64,000 bases of DNA from Oryzias latipes (taxonomy: Eukaryota > Chordata > Actinopteri > Beloniformes > Adrianichthyidae). Every line of letters begins with the position of its first letter. Position 1 is the stretch's first letter. The stretch covers positions 24,116,955-24,180,954 of the forward strand of contig NC_019866.2 of NCBI RefSeq assembly GCF_002234675.1, written 5' to 3'. The translations under genes and the position numbers were made by a program. The notes under the pieces are model-generated. The model saw only the letters and a program-made list of their open reading frames with translations. It was not told the DNA's origin and did not search any database. Of this stretch, positions 24,905 to 37,002 are shown piece after piece.

Positions 24905-25957
24905 TAGCTACTACACATTTTAGGATGAGACTGGGTTGCTTTTTTACAAGAAAGATAAATAAAAAATGAGAAGAAAAAAATACCAGAAAAAACAACAGTT
25001 AATGTTAAAAAATACCTATAAAATGTAAAAACAGACACATCATATGGATAAAAACACACATTAAAACATGTGTCCAGCGCTGCTGCTGCTACAACTAAGA
25101 TGCAGTTTGCTTCTGAAAACGGCTCAAACTGGTCACAGATGAGTGGGAAATGTCTTTCACAGAAAGTGGAGTTTCAGCAAAAAGGAACGGTTTTCATTTG
25201 AGACTGCTCTGGTGGATCTGCACCTGGATCTAATTTATAAATCAAAGTCCTTTAATATTTATGTGTCACTGCTTTGAGACATTAAAAATCATTTAAAAAA
25301 GTAAAATTGATCAAATGTCTAAACATTTGCCACTGAGCCAACAAAGACGAAACATCAAGAACATGCAGCAGACAGAAACTGGGCTTAAGAAGAACTGCTT
25401 TTTTTTCCTGCTAAATGTCTAAGTTTGTTTGTTTTTTCTCCTAAAAACCCTCACCACAGTTAAAATGAATATTGTCTGAGCAAAAACCTAATTTTTCCAC
25501 TTATCCGGTCTGTTGAAGAAAGGAATTCAGGTCTTTTCACGTTTTTCCAGCTGACTTTCAGTTAGCATGAAGCAGAAAAACGCAGATCTTTACGAGAATC
25601 AGCTTTGGTGTTCTAACCATCAGAACCACAGATAAATAAATAACATAAACGTCCGGACATCTCATTACTGATGCACAGATGGACATTATTTCAGCATGTT
25701 TACCATTCAGGAAAGAAACGGTGTTTTACAGTCATGTCTAAGACTCCCATAAACACACACACGCGTGTGTTTGTGTGTCACTGCGGTCATGTTTGCAAGT
25801 GCAGACAGTAAACGTACAGAATGAGTGAGATGTTCACGTCATAAACTGAAACAGAGGCAGAACACAGAAATATCAATAAAAGAAACTCCAGCATCATTAA
25901 AAAGAACAACAAAAGCAATAAAAAACAAACCAAAAAACAAGCGGACAAAAGTTTTGA
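24905..25957. other. gene-free sequence
   Basis: AT-rich unique DNA. A short CA/TG inverted patch is at about 25751-25778. No gene was recognised. Confidence 0.4.
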
Positions 25958-26014
25958 CCCCCCCCCCCCCCCCAGCCTTTCAGGTAACATCTGACTGAAC
26001 ATATTCCCTAATAT

Positions 26015-26272
26015 GGGACTGCATGGTGGCACAGTGGTTCTCGTTCCACAGCAAGAAGGCGTTGGTTCAAGTCCCAGCTGCACGTTCTCCTCGTGAATGT
26101 GTGGGTTTTTGCCGGTTTAATTCCTCCCAGTCCTAAAACTTTGTCCCAGGGTGTGACTGTGTGGCAACAGCCAGGCGACCTGTTCAGGGTGAACCCCTCC
26201 TACGCCCAACAGGGTTAGGCTCCAGCAACCCTGTGACCCCAAAAGGGATACGATGAAGATGGAAGGATGATC
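26015..26272 (+). mobile_element. tRNA-derived SINE-like repeat
   Basis: It begins 'gggactgcatggtggcacag', with an A-box-like segment (TGGTGGCACAGTGG) and a B-box-like GGTTCAAGTCC at 26064-26074, as in RNA polymerase III promoters of tRNA-derived SINEs. The body follows the common teleost pattern ('gcgacctgttcagggtgaac', 'aggctccagcaaccctgtga') and ends near 'gatgaagatggaaggatga'. A run of 16 C lies just upstream at 25958-25973. The copy is diverged and inactive in appearance. Confidence 0.65.
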
Positions 26273-26512
26273 GATTTCAGAGACAATCTATGAATGTGAA
26301 AAAGCACAAAGATCCAACCAAAACTAGGAAAAACAAACCCTTACTTTCAACAATGCCTCTAATTGAAGTGGTCTAATTTTACAATAATAAACATTTCTGC
26401 CTGGTTTCAAAAGATTTTATGGCTCTGCGGTGATAATGAAGATTAATGAGTTTTTTTTCCCTAAATTTCTGTGTTTCCTTTTATACATGAGAACAGAATG
26501 AAGGACTCACGT

Positions 26513-26519
26513 TATAATA

Positions 26520-26558
<39 letters not shown>
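26513..26558. repeat. (ATT)n microsatellite
   Basis: About 14 copies of TTA/ATT. Confidence 0.93.
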
Positions 26559-28880
26559 AAAAAGTAAGTTTTGGAAAATCCCCAGTGTGTCTTCAGAGTC
26601 GGACTTCTGTGTGAAGTTGTCACCTTACACCACCCACGACATAAAGTATTAAAAGCACAAATTCTGAGTGTCTGTGATCAGGACGGATCAACAGGGATGT
26701 AATTTAGGAGATAAGGAGCAACTGAGTCCTCCCTGTAAAATTCCAGCTCAAAGCCAAGCTCCAATGTCAGCCATGAAGTGCAACTTTTATGGACATAGCA
26801 TAGATACATAACTTGTTTTATGCATAAATGGATAAGACGAATGAAATCCCTTCTAAATGTCAGTTTAGCCCCCCTTACAGTTTGATCCTGTTTTCCCCTT
26901 TGTTGATGTTCTCGCTTATTATGCATTGGATAAATACTTTATTTGTTTATTTATTTCCTTCTCAAATTTAGAATAGTATTTAACATTGCAGATGAGGCAC
27001 AATAGGAAGTTTTTATGTGCTGGTCTGGATAAATGCAGAGGGATGTCTCAGAAAGGACATCCAATGGAAACCTGCTCCTTTCCAATTGTAAAAATGTTCA
27101 ATTGTACAAAACTCATGTAAACATATTTGGTATCCAACTATTTTCATGAAAGGAACAAAAGATAAAAAAAAAATGAAACCAAAATCCAAACCAAGAACGT
27201 CAGTGAACTCAGGGAGTGAGGGTCCAGGAGAGGATGGAGGTGGATGAATGGCTGTGGAGACCTCGAAAGAGAGCAAGAACTCTCATCTAATAAAATATTC
27301 AGTTTGTCTATATTACTTTAGTGACATTTGGACATGAGTGTTAATTCACATGACCTGCTTGGACAGGAAACTTGATTCAGGTTTAGATAAACCCCCATCA
27401 GAGTCCAATAGTCACCTCAGAACTGAAATCACATGAATCAAAAAAAGAATAAAACAATAGCTAAAGTAAAAGAAAAAAACATTACAGAATGTTTGTGTCT
27501 TTCGAGCAGACCCAAAACGCTCACAGGAATTTAAGGATAATCACATTTTATATCTAGAACTTGATTTTAGACCTTTTCCATTTCAGGCTTTCGTGTTTTT
27601 CCCGCCAGTCTCAAACCAGATTCATGGCCGGACAGGCCGCGATGAAAAGGCTGCAGTCCTCCTAGCTGCAGGTCCAACCTGGATCTGCAGCTAGGAGGAC
27701 ATTTTTCAATGTCAATAAAACCCCAAAACATTTACAAATAGATTTCTACATTAGCTGCGTTTAGATGGACAAGAGTGAATGAACACCTGCTTTGAATAAA
27801 AACCTGTTTGGTGTTTTTGGGGTTTGACTTTTCAATGTAAGACTCATTAATTCTTTGGGGAAACTTGTCTTATGCTTCAGAATTCGGTAGAAAACCAACA
27901 GAATTGTCACCAGTCAAACAGGTTTTAACACTAAATAATTTTTTCAAAGGATTTTTTATAAGTCCCAGTTTTCATAACATTTGGTATTGTTCATTGTATG
28001 GATTTTTAAAAAGTAACCTTTAGAACAAAAAGCATAAACTCTAAACTCCTTTAGCTGAAACTTTACATTCCTTTAAGTTTTCCCATTATAACATATTTTA
28101 GTACCACTCAGGTATCTGAAAGTTTGATCAAAGTTTCACTTTTATGACCTGTCAATCACTCTACACACGTATTTGAGACAAAGAAAACGGCAGTTTATGG
28201 TCAGTTCTTTTTCTCCATCTAGTGTTCAAAGTAGGGAACTGCTTCAGCTTTTAGATAGTTGTCTCTATGGCGGGAATTCCTGTCCCAAGTGAAGAAGCCT
28301 CTTTTTATAACAGCACAAAAATCCTCAATCATCTGTTCTTGAAGCAGACTCTGGAATTCTTTGAGACTTTATGGTCCACATGGTCGTGTTTTTGTTAGTT
28401 GGGGCTACATAGTGTTCCCCTATTTATTGCAGTATAAAACATTGAATGAATGATAATGGTGTTTTTTCTCATTTGTTAATAATGATATCAAAGGTAACTT
28501 TGATGTACACCATTAAAATTCAGACCAAATAGGAAAAGCACTCTTGTAAATAAAAATATCCCTAACTTATTGTATATACTGAATATCTCCAATAAACAGG
28601 TAAACATTCTGTCCCTCACTGACCTGTTTCTTCTTTAGGAGGAAGGAGAAGGGGCCAGGGCAGTTCTGCTGCAGGAAGATGCTCCTCTGAAGTTCACATT
28701 GGTTGCAGTTCCCATCCGGTTACAGTTTTGACCACAAGCCTGATGTTTTTATGAACAGGATGCAAAACTCCAACCATGATGAGACGATTATTATATATTT
28801 TCTGACCCAAAGTAGAATTTTTCTGTTTTCTTAAAAAGAAAAGAAAATCTGAAATTAGTCAGTTATGATCAGCTAGAATA
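26559..28880. other. gene-free sequence containing a 20-bp hairpin
   Basis: No gene is supported. The only strong structure is at 27656-27700: GTCCTCCTAGCTGCAGGTCC, a 5-base loop (AACCT), then a 20-base arm that pairs at every position if one G-U wobble is allowed. The remainder is AT-rich unique DNA. Confidence 0.5.
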
Positions 28881-28899
28881 TCTTTAAAGTGAATGGGTG

Positions 28900-29032
28900 T
28901 GTGATTTCTGGCCCTGTGACAGACTGGCGACCTGTCCAGCATGTCCCTTTGCCCACAAGTGGCCAGGATAGGCTCCAGCAGCTCCGTGAGCCCTAAAGGC
29001 ACAAAACGGGTTTAGAAAATGAATGAATGAAT
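28900..29032 (+). repeat. SINE-like 3' fragment
   Basis: 'ggccctgtgacagactggcg' then 'acctgtcc' and 'aggataggctccagcagctc' is the 3' half of the same teleost SINE-like family, ending in a short (AATG)n tail. Confidence 0.65.
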
Positions 29033-29739
29033 CATCAAAGTGTTTTTGGGAAAACCGATCAAAACCAATCATGTCCTGCAGCAATGGAAGTGGTTACTAA
29101 ACCACATTATGTTGCAACATTACACCTTTTTGGAATGTTGTATGGGCGTTCAGGTGGTTTTGAGATTCTGAACAACTGCACAACTTAATTGTATTGTCTG
29201 AAAATTTCTACATTTAAAATAGCCTGATATTTTCCATTACGTCATTAAACAAGTGGGGGGAAAAATCATCTTTTCACGTTTTTGTTTACTGCTCATTTTG
29301 GATGGGATTTCCAGATGTGGTACAAACAGTGTTTTTTTTTCTTAAATGTGGGTAAACAGATGAACAGGAACTCTGGCAGTCCTGCTGCTGCTGCCCCCCC
29401 AAAAGCCAAAAGTCCTCTTAGTCCCATCCAACTGCCGTAACTGATGGAAAGCTAAGAACACCTGAGGATCCAGTGGAAACGCTGTGTCAGCTGCTGGTGG
29501 AGCGACCGTCTGTCAGTCAAGTTCATTCATTTGACCAGACTGATGTCTGTGAGCGCCTGAGGAAAACAAGTGCGGTATGGAAATGATGATGAATGAGTCC
29601 ATGCAAATTTTAGGACATGTTTCTGCTAAAATCTGCTGGGTTTTTTCTTGAATTATTGATATCATATACATTAATAAGACAGCAACATGTTTTCATGCAT
29701 TCATGTCTGATGCAGGCAGCTACCTCGCGTTCTAAAGGA

Positions 29740-30010
29740 GCAGCAGTTCAGCAGTGAAAGAGGAAAAGGATTGGATCTGCAGTCTCAAGGTCACATGAGA
29801 GGCTCGGATGCAGGAGTCGCGCTTTTATGGGGCTCAGAATAAAACCCTGATTACTTCAGCCTCTGTGCGCGCGACTGCCCTGCCTCCCCGTGACGTCACA
29901 GCTGCATCTTTGTCACAGAGACGCCTTTATGGAGCCGTCAGCTGTTGACGCGCGCGCAGCAGTCTGCAGTAAAACATGCGCAGTGCACACTGGCGGGCTG
30001 AAATGAAGGA
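29740..30010. promoter_or_regulatory. CpG-rich candidate regulatory element with a CRE
   Basis: This island of GC/CpG-rich unique DNA lies between hoxb13a and hoxb9a. It contains a full CRE TGACGTCA at 29891-29898, two TTTATGG Hox13/CDX-like sites ('cgcttttatgg' near 29819, 'gcctttatgg' near 29922), and 'cagaataaaac'. Posterior Hox and CDX proteins prefer TTTAT(G/T)-type sites. Composition and motif clustering suggest an enhancer or promoter of a non-coding transcript. No conservation data are available here. Confidence 0.4.
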
Positions 30011-30658
30011 AACACTGTCACTTTGTGGGGCAGATCAAACACGCATACCTATACTTGACACATGACGCCTTTCTGTGCAACCTTTCTGCACATCTACAGA
30101 CATATTTAATGTTTGATCGCTTTGACTGAATGATTATTTTTCAATCATGAACATTTTTAAGGTGTGAAAATCGCATCTATCTTCATATAATGTGTTTTTC
30201 TTGTACCACACCGCCATCTGCTGGTCATACCACCATATGACAACTTCTGTTTGGTTTTCATATTTCTTTTCTAATGCCAAACGGGGTTTAACAAGGTTTG
30301 TTTTTTCTAAATTACATTGATTGTCAGTAACACTCTGATGGGTTTACATATAGAAGATCTTTTATTGTCTCTTGAGGATCTAAAATTGCCAATAAAAGAC
30401 AAAGAAACAGGAGCAGGTCTCAACAACTTCAAAATTATGCAGGTCTTCAGTCATGCAATAGATGTTCCTAAAGTGATCAAATACTGCAGCTGCATGTCAT
30501 AAAGACAATACAAGCGTAATAAGAGAGTCGGGAGTCAGGGGGAAGCTATGAAAGTTTCAGTGTTGAGGCAAAATGGAATTAATGAGGGGAGACAGAAATG
30601 GGTTCCATGCTGACAGCATGAGATAAACATGAGCCTTAAGGTTCATCCTGGGGAGGGA

Positions 30659-30712
30659 AGAATCAGAATAATTTATTTATCCCAGAGGGAAATTGCATTT
30701 TCAGCAGCGCTC
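30659..30712 (-). repeat. retroposon 3'-tail fragment
   Basis: 'aatcagaataatttatttat' then 'cccagagggaaattgc' is the widespread teleost retroposon 3' end, in antisense. Confidence 0.55.
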
Positions 30713-31331
30713 CGCTCACAGAAATTTCTACAAGGTCAGTTAAGAATAAAGAACAAAGAGAGAAATGGAAGCTGGATTAATATCTGAAAGAGAAATCGTT
30801 CCACTCAGCAGGATCCTCTTCACGCCATCCTGATGTGAGCAGTCCAATAAAACCGCAAGATCCAAAATTCCTCAAAAACAAACCAGCAAGAAGAAAAAAG
30901 GAAAATCCACACTGACAGCCACAACAAACACTGAAATTGAGCAAACAAACCGGGAAATAGATGACAGGTGAGACAGATGAGGACTGATGCAGAAAACAAG
31001 CAGCAGGCGGAGACGGGTCAGTTTGGTGACTGAAACTGATCAATTATTATGCATGAATGAATTACAGCCTTTTTATTTTTATGTGCAAATGCACTCAATG
31101 ACATGACTTTGGTCATTTAGACAAACACAATCATTTATAATAAAGACTAAACAAGAAACAAAGTTTAAACTCTGACTTTGTTTTTGTGTTCTCAAATGTC
31201 TTTCAGGGAGTTTGTTTTTTGAGAATTTGACTAATTTCTCTCAAATCATGGATTGTTGCATAAAAGGAAAATCCAGCTGTTTTCTTGATGCAGCTGTAGC
31301 AGAAACCAGATTCACTCATGTTAGATTTCAG

Positions 31332-31620
31332 GGAGTTTCAGAATTTCAGAATCAGAATCAGAATCAGAATCAGAATCAGAATCAGAATCAGAAAGCCTTT
31401 ATTGTCATTGTAACACAAGAAACTTGTGACAACGAAATTTCTGGTGCTCTCCAGCTGCTTAAACAATAAAATAGATAATCTTCTAAAGAACAATAAAATT
31501 GAGTTTAACTGAAAATATACATATGTACAAAGCTACATAACTATTCTAAATTGCATTACATTGCACTGGAAATTGTTAATATTGCACATTGGCTTCAGAT
31601 ATTGCACGAGTTACAGTTTT
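31332..31620 (-). mobile_element. LINE 3' end with (TTCTGA)n tail, minus orientation
   Basis: Seven or so copies of CAGAAT (31338-31391) are followed by 'aaagcctttattgtcattgt' and 'acaacgaaatttctggtgct', then AT-rich sequence with repeated 'attgcac' words to about 31610. This is a common fish LINE 3' end read on the minus strand, with the hexamer array as its tail. Confidence 0.6.
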
Positions 31621-31879
31621 TGTGGGATTCACATTTATTTAGGAGGTGACCTATGACAATGAGGTGACCGTGGCGTTTGATGAAGACGGTGACGTCCCTT
31701 TTGGCTACAGCAGAGGATCCTCCAGTCACATGACCAGTGCAGTCTTTGTTTTGAGCTCTGTGGTCATGACTGACCATTAGAACGGAAGCAGGATAAACAT
31801 GGACAGAGAGCAGAGACCTCTGCAGCGTCCGTGTCACCGGACTGATCTGATGGATTCAAGACTCGGAAGCAGCACACAT

Positions 31880-32115
31880 GACATCCATGTTCAGGGCCGT
31901 GCGCCTTTGTGCCAGTTAGAAATGCAAATCTGGATCCATAAATCTGGTTTAATTCTCTTAATGCGCTGACTGGCCAACTTTAATGAAAAATGCTTTATTT
32001 CCCCCGTGACTCATTTCATGGGAAGCAGCTTGTGAGCGCGGCGGCGGGAAGGGGAGAGTGATTACAGGCGGTTTTAAGATGGATCTGCTTTCTTCTTTAC
32101 TGTTCCTGCAGTGAC
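31880..32115. promoter_or_regulatory. candidate conserved non-coding element
   Basis: Repeat-free sequence with an octamer-like ATGCAAAT (about 31923-31930), several TTTAAT/TTTAAG homeodomain-type cores, 'tgctttattt' and 'tgactcat' (AP-1-like). Its texture is unlike the surrounding repeat-rich DNA. This is a weak, composition-based call. Confidence 0.3.
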
Positions 32116-32275
32116 ACACACACTCAGAAGAAAGAGGCAGAGTGATGGCTGCGGCCTCTTCCTCCGCTGTAAAGTTTTATTGCAATCTTGGGCCTGGTTG
32201 TCATGGAAACCAGTTATATGAGCATGACGAGCTGTGGATCTACCATTTGCAGTTATGTCGGTCTGTGTGTGTGTT

Positions 32276-32505
32276 GGGGGGGGGGGGGGGGGGGGTCCTG
32301 TCTGTTTATAATTATGGAAGAAGGAAAAGGAGGAAGACTCAGCGAAAAGCCTGTTTTGAGCAGGTTGGGGGGGGGTAGAGTAAGTGAGAAAGAGGGGGCG
32401 GGGGGGGCAGAAACCTCCCGTCTTCTGTGTGAGGTCTTAGGAGCCACAGACAAACATTTAGGGGTGCAGAAAAGCTTGGAATGGTCTGGGGGGGGGGGGG
32501 GGGGG
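32276..32505. repeat. two poly(G) tracts
   Basis: Runs of about 20 G (32276-32295) and 18 G (32488-32505) with G-rich DNA between them. Long frames called through this region are artefacts of the runs (poly-Gly or poly-Pro). Confidence 0.9.
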
Positions 32506-33427
32506 TCTCTACAAACATCGGCAGAAGTTCTGCACCCGAGGATTCGACCCCCTGACATCCAGTGCTGATTTGACGAATGGAGGTCTGGATGCCACATGTC
32601 ACATGACGCCTCCCGACAGCTGCAGATGTTTCTGATACGAGTCTCCTGTTTGGTGTTCAGTTCCCAACAACAACGCTAAGGTGGGGAGTTCTTGGAAGGG
32701 TGAGCCTGCCGTCCAATCCAAAGGAGTTTTCAGATGAGGAGCCGTACCAGACAACAGTGACACCTGCTGGCAGGAGTTTTCCTGAGAAATAATATTCCAT
32801 AGGGAAACCAGGGGGCTCCTGCCGGAAGCCCACAGAAAACCAATTCAGTGTTGCATCCTCAAAATCATCAGATGGCTGGGTTTATATATTTTTAGTTTAA
32901 CTCAGTTTTACTCTTATTTGTTTGTCTGATGGCGTTGACGTGCTGCAGTGAGGACCTTTTTTAAATCAAGATCTTCTATTTTGTTTTTTGGCTCACAGAT
33001 TATTTTTTTAAGTTCGGTAAATTTTTTCCTGAACGTATATTGATCCTTTTTACTTGCCATACAGCTGCACAGCAATCCCAGCCCTGCAACCTTCATGTTT
33101 CGGTTTGTAAATCAGAGTTTCATCAGTGCGCGTGACATCTGCACAGATCATGTTAAACCAGTGCTGCTGTTCTTTTCCTCTCAGTCAGAAAAAAAGTTTA
33201 GAACAGGAAAGATGAAGCTGGTGTGCCAACTTCAACAACAGGCAACACAGCAGATGTTCAAAAAAATCTGAAAATTATGCATGTGCACGAGGATGGCCAC
33301 TGCACTAAATGCACTACAGAAAACCATAAACGAAACACAACTTGTTGGAGATCTTTTATAAAAACTGTAGCAGCACTAAAAAATAAAACCAATTTGTTAT
33401 TTTTTTATTGAAAATGAACCATATTGG

Positions 33428-34525
33428 CAGTGTTAGGGGTAACAGATTACAAAGTAACGAATTACTAAGGACTTTTGCTCAGAACCGGAGGAACTACATA
33501 AATTACAATTTAAATTTCGTTAATTAATTACAATTATTGCACTATAGAAGCCGTTGCTACTTTGCTTTTGTAGATTTTGACATTTTCTTTTGGTTAAATG
33601 AAACAAAACGGAGGTTAATTTAAAAAAAAAACAGTTACTGGCACGTATGCGCATGCATGTATGCGCAGGGTTTGGGGATGGGTCAAAGCACCGACACGCC
33701 CTCAGTGCTGCAGTCACATCGCTTTCCAAACTGGCTCAAAGATGAGCAGAAAAGAGATGCTGCAAGGAGTCTTCTCATCCCCAAGGAGCAGCGAGCGAGC
33801 AGCGGACGAGCAGCGGGCGAGCAGCGGGCGAGCAGCGGGCGAGCAGCGGGCGAGCAGAGACCCACCCAGAGTGCTGATGCGTCAGTTGAGAGTCAAACAA
33901 CTGTAAAGTTGTCTCTTTGGTGTGAAACACGTGAGTCGACTCCCCCCGGGAGCCTTTCTTTTCTATGATATTTCACCCTTTCTTACCTTTTTTCTCCCTC
34001 AGCTGCAGGTGACTGCGTCTCTGCTTAACGCGCTCCACAAAGGGGGGTGGGGTATCGGTGGACTCGCAGCAGTGCACAACAGGCAGGTGTAGAGAGAGAA
34101 ACAGGTTCAACTTACTGTACTGAAAAACCAAAGTCAGAGAAAATGAACACGAGGCATAAAACAGTTCTTTGTGCTTTCAAGAGAGTGGCTTCATTTCAGC
34201 TTTGATAGATATGGATCCAGGCGTAAGGTTCATCTCACTTTGACCACGCGTGTTGTAACTTATTTTTGTATCATTGTTCACACTGTTGTCTGAATTCTAA
34301 TAAAACCAGATTATGTCTTGAACCAGGTTCAAACTTTGCACGAGGTCATTACTTTAAAAATAAAGTTTGTGTTAACTGTTTTTCCCTCGAGAATTTGTAG
34401 ATGAGAGAAAGAAAAGTAAGTTAATGACTCTTTCAAATAGGTACTGAGTAAAGTAGTTTAATTGTTAATTTGATACAGTAAGTAAAGTATTCTATTACTC
34501 TTTAGAAGTAATTTACCCCACACTG
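33428..34525. mobile_element. non-autonomous hAT transposon, 1098 bp
   Basis: The left end is CAGTGTTAGGGGTAACAGAT and the right end, reverse-complemented, is CAGTGTGGGGTAAATTACTT. The flanking octamers are CATATTGG (33420-33427) and CATAATGG (34526-34533), a 7/8 match. These are the marks of the hAT superfamily. Subterminal 'gtaac...gaattact' and 'ctattactctt' words recur at both ends. The interior has a tandem array of an 11-bp unit GAGCAGCGGGC (about 6.5 copies, 33785-33857). No transposase ORF is present. Confidence 0.82.
33785..33857. repeat. 11-bp tandem repeat within the hAT element
   Basis: The unit is GAGCAGCGGGC. The first two copies carry A variants (GCGAGC, GCGGAC), then four near-identical copies. 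It is a short minisatellite that makes all frames look open. Confidence 0.9.
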
Positions 34526-34533
34526 CATAATGG

Positions 34534-35934
34534 CAGCAAAACTGTGTCTGCTGCGCCTCTTTTTCGGGGTCAGGGCGTGCGCTCATTGCGGGGTGCACGT
34601 GCACGTAAAGGCAAGTGAGCGCGCTTGGAGATGGCTCCGAGCCACGCTTCAAAGACTGCATGATGCAACAGCGCCGACTAGCGAGAATCAGGAGTGCAGC
34701 CCCGCAGGAGTCCCGGAGGAGGAGGAGGACTGGCACATGCAGAAGCAGGACTCGGCTGGACTGCAGGGACATCATCTGCTGAAGAAAACCACAGTGTTAG
34801 TCTGCTGGCTAAAAAGAGCAACTCCTCCACCTTTTTATCAAACATGAAGCTCAGTTCGTGCACACGACCCAGCTTATCAAAGCTTAGTCACACAGTACAG
34901 TTATGATCAAAATTTGAGAGCCAGTTTAAACGGACGGGGGAAATTCTCCAGATGGAATGGAACAATTTCAATGCTATGAAATGATATTTTTATTATCTTC
35001 ATGTTACATATTTGGATATTTTACTTTCACTCTCTTGAAATTCTTCCGACAACTTCAACATGTCCGTGTAGTTAAGAACAAATGCAGAAGTTCTTATTGG
35101 AGATAACAATGACTGAGCCAGCTCGTCTTCATCTGGAACGACTGTACCTTGTCTGGAGTAAGCCAGCAGTTCTCATCGAGATGGATCTGGCTGTGAGTTC
35201 ATCATTTAACAAATGTGAATATTGAATCCTGTATTCCAGCCCTGACAGTTTTAGGAGTATTTACTGAAATGCATGAGGTCACAGAAAGTCACACCCATGA
35301 GCTCATAGCTACAGAAATAACAGGGAGATCAGGAATCTGGTTTGATCCACACAGATTAAGTAAGGGGGTGGAACACATCTGCAGCTACGTCCAACGCACT
35401 CACCTGTGAAACACCCGGCACATTGAGTGAGTTTAAAATATATGTTATCATCAGCGTGGCGCTCAAAATGTGGCGAAGGGGATAGCAGGAAGCCAGATGA
35501 AAGGAATGTGGACAATTGTGAACAATGCCGATGCTGACTCAGCAAAGTGTGAGAGACGTTCTGGCTATAAGCAGAAAGATTGTTAGCCACTTGAAATTTT
35601 CTCAGATGGTGTGTCTCTGCCTAGAATTTCTCTAAGATCTATTTAGAACATCAATAAGACGGTTCCAGCAAGACATGGTGGAATTGTACAGATCGTATGG
35701 GGGTGTTGAGCTTCTTGTTCTTGCCTCCTTCACTGAGATAAAACAAAAAATAAAGAGCTACAAAGATCTGCTTGCTTAAAGAATATTTGCCCTGAATGCA
35801 GTTTGTTGAAGTCCTGAAGAGAAGATGTTTGCCTCGTGTTGATCTGAGGATATTTTATTTGTTGATTTTTCAGTATTAATCCCTAAGAGCGTCTGGCTAA
35901 AAGACTGCCACTTGAAAAACAAAGTTTTTGTTGA
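34534..35934. other. gene-free sequence, unrecognised
   Basis: The part from about 35050 to 35700 has the mixed composition of a decayed mobile element or former exon, but I cannot place it. The open frames (up to 105 codons) show no domain. Confidence 0.35.
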
Positions 35935-35937
35935 GTG

Positions 35938-36243
35938 AGCACAGGGGATCAGTGGTTGGCACTCTCACCTCACAATTGGAAAGCCCAGTTTCTTCCTGTC
36001 TGTTTTTTTTTTTTTACTGTGTCCACTTTGCATTTCTCCTCATGCATGTGTGATTTTTCACTGGCTTCAACCCGCAGTCCAAAAACATGCTTTATAGGTT
36101 CATTCTTTAAATGGAACCTGTGTGACCCTGCAACAGACTGGTGACCTGTGCAGGATGTAACCTGCCTTTGCCCAACAGTTGCAGGGATAGGCTCCAGCAA
36201 CTCTGGGACACTGAAAGAGATTTAGCAGATTCTGAAGACGGAC
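35938..36243 (+). mobile_element. tRNA-derived SINE-like repeat, diverged
   Basis: The head 'atcagtggttggcactctca' resembles the A-box region. The rest follows the family: 'cagtccaaaaacatgcttta', 'gaccctgcaacagactggtg', 'gggataggctccagcaactc', ending near 'gattctgaagacgga'. A poly(T) run of 12 is embedded near 36003. Confidence 0.65.
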
Positions 36244-36944
36244 CTACGTTTTAGTTTAATTTTGGCATTTGTTTCAGTGTTGTTTCAGTAAAAACACAAG
36301 AAAAAACATTTTCAGTTTGATGCAAAGAATTTTTGCAAATAAAATTTTTCTATACTTTTTTTGCCTCTAACCCAAAGTATGTAATAATTAAAAAAAAAAT
36401 AAAAAATTTTGCTTCACTGGATTTAGCCATTTTTGTGAGCATCAGCTGTGCAGCACAGCCTCGTTGTCTTTGTTGGAGCTTATTGTTGTGCTCCTTGCCT
36501 GTAAATTTATGATAGTTTTTATGATTTGTAACATAGTAATGATTTATATTGAATTCTTTGAGAATTGCATTTACCTGCTTGCAAATAAGTCACATGACTT
36601 TATCCAGCCAATGAGGTACATCAAAGTAAACATCTCTCCACTTAGCTTGAAATCGCCTTTTCTCCTCAACAACACAATGTTTTTTCCTCAAAGGAACCTG
36701 CTCTGGTTCTCTCCGAATCCCCCTCTGATTCAATTTCTACTGCGTCACTGTCCTTCCGTTCGCAGAGGCAGTGACACAGAAAATGTTGTCTGCCCTCTCG
36801 TGGGGACATTAACACACTGTACCGTTAACACCCAAGTTTAATTACCCTTTTATCCTGTAGATGTCGCCAGAAACCATGAAACAATATTTTTCCAAGCAAT
36901 CTACAGCTGGTTTAATAACCATCAATTGGGATTTATTGAGGGTC

Positions 36945-37002
36945 AGAAAAAATCTCCCAGCAGGCCACCATTGGCCCCCGGGCCGCACTTTGAGAACCCC
37001 TG
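36945..37002. mobile_element. hAT-type transposon terminus
   Basis: 'gggccgcactttgagaaccc' ending CCTG is the inverse of the familiar CAGGGGTTCTCAAAGTG hAT end found in many vertebrates. I do not see the other end, so this is a solo or badly decayed terminus. A run of 25 T lies downstream at 37089-37113. Confidence 0.5.

Noticed and set aside
32188-32602. Gly- or Pro-rich frames near 32.3 kb
   Set aside because: Created by the poly(G) tracts; they have no other coding character.
32661-32680. Text 'cccaacaacaacgctaag' as a miR-196 antisense site
   Set aside because: Only the CAACAAC core agrees; the seed region of miR-196 does not match.
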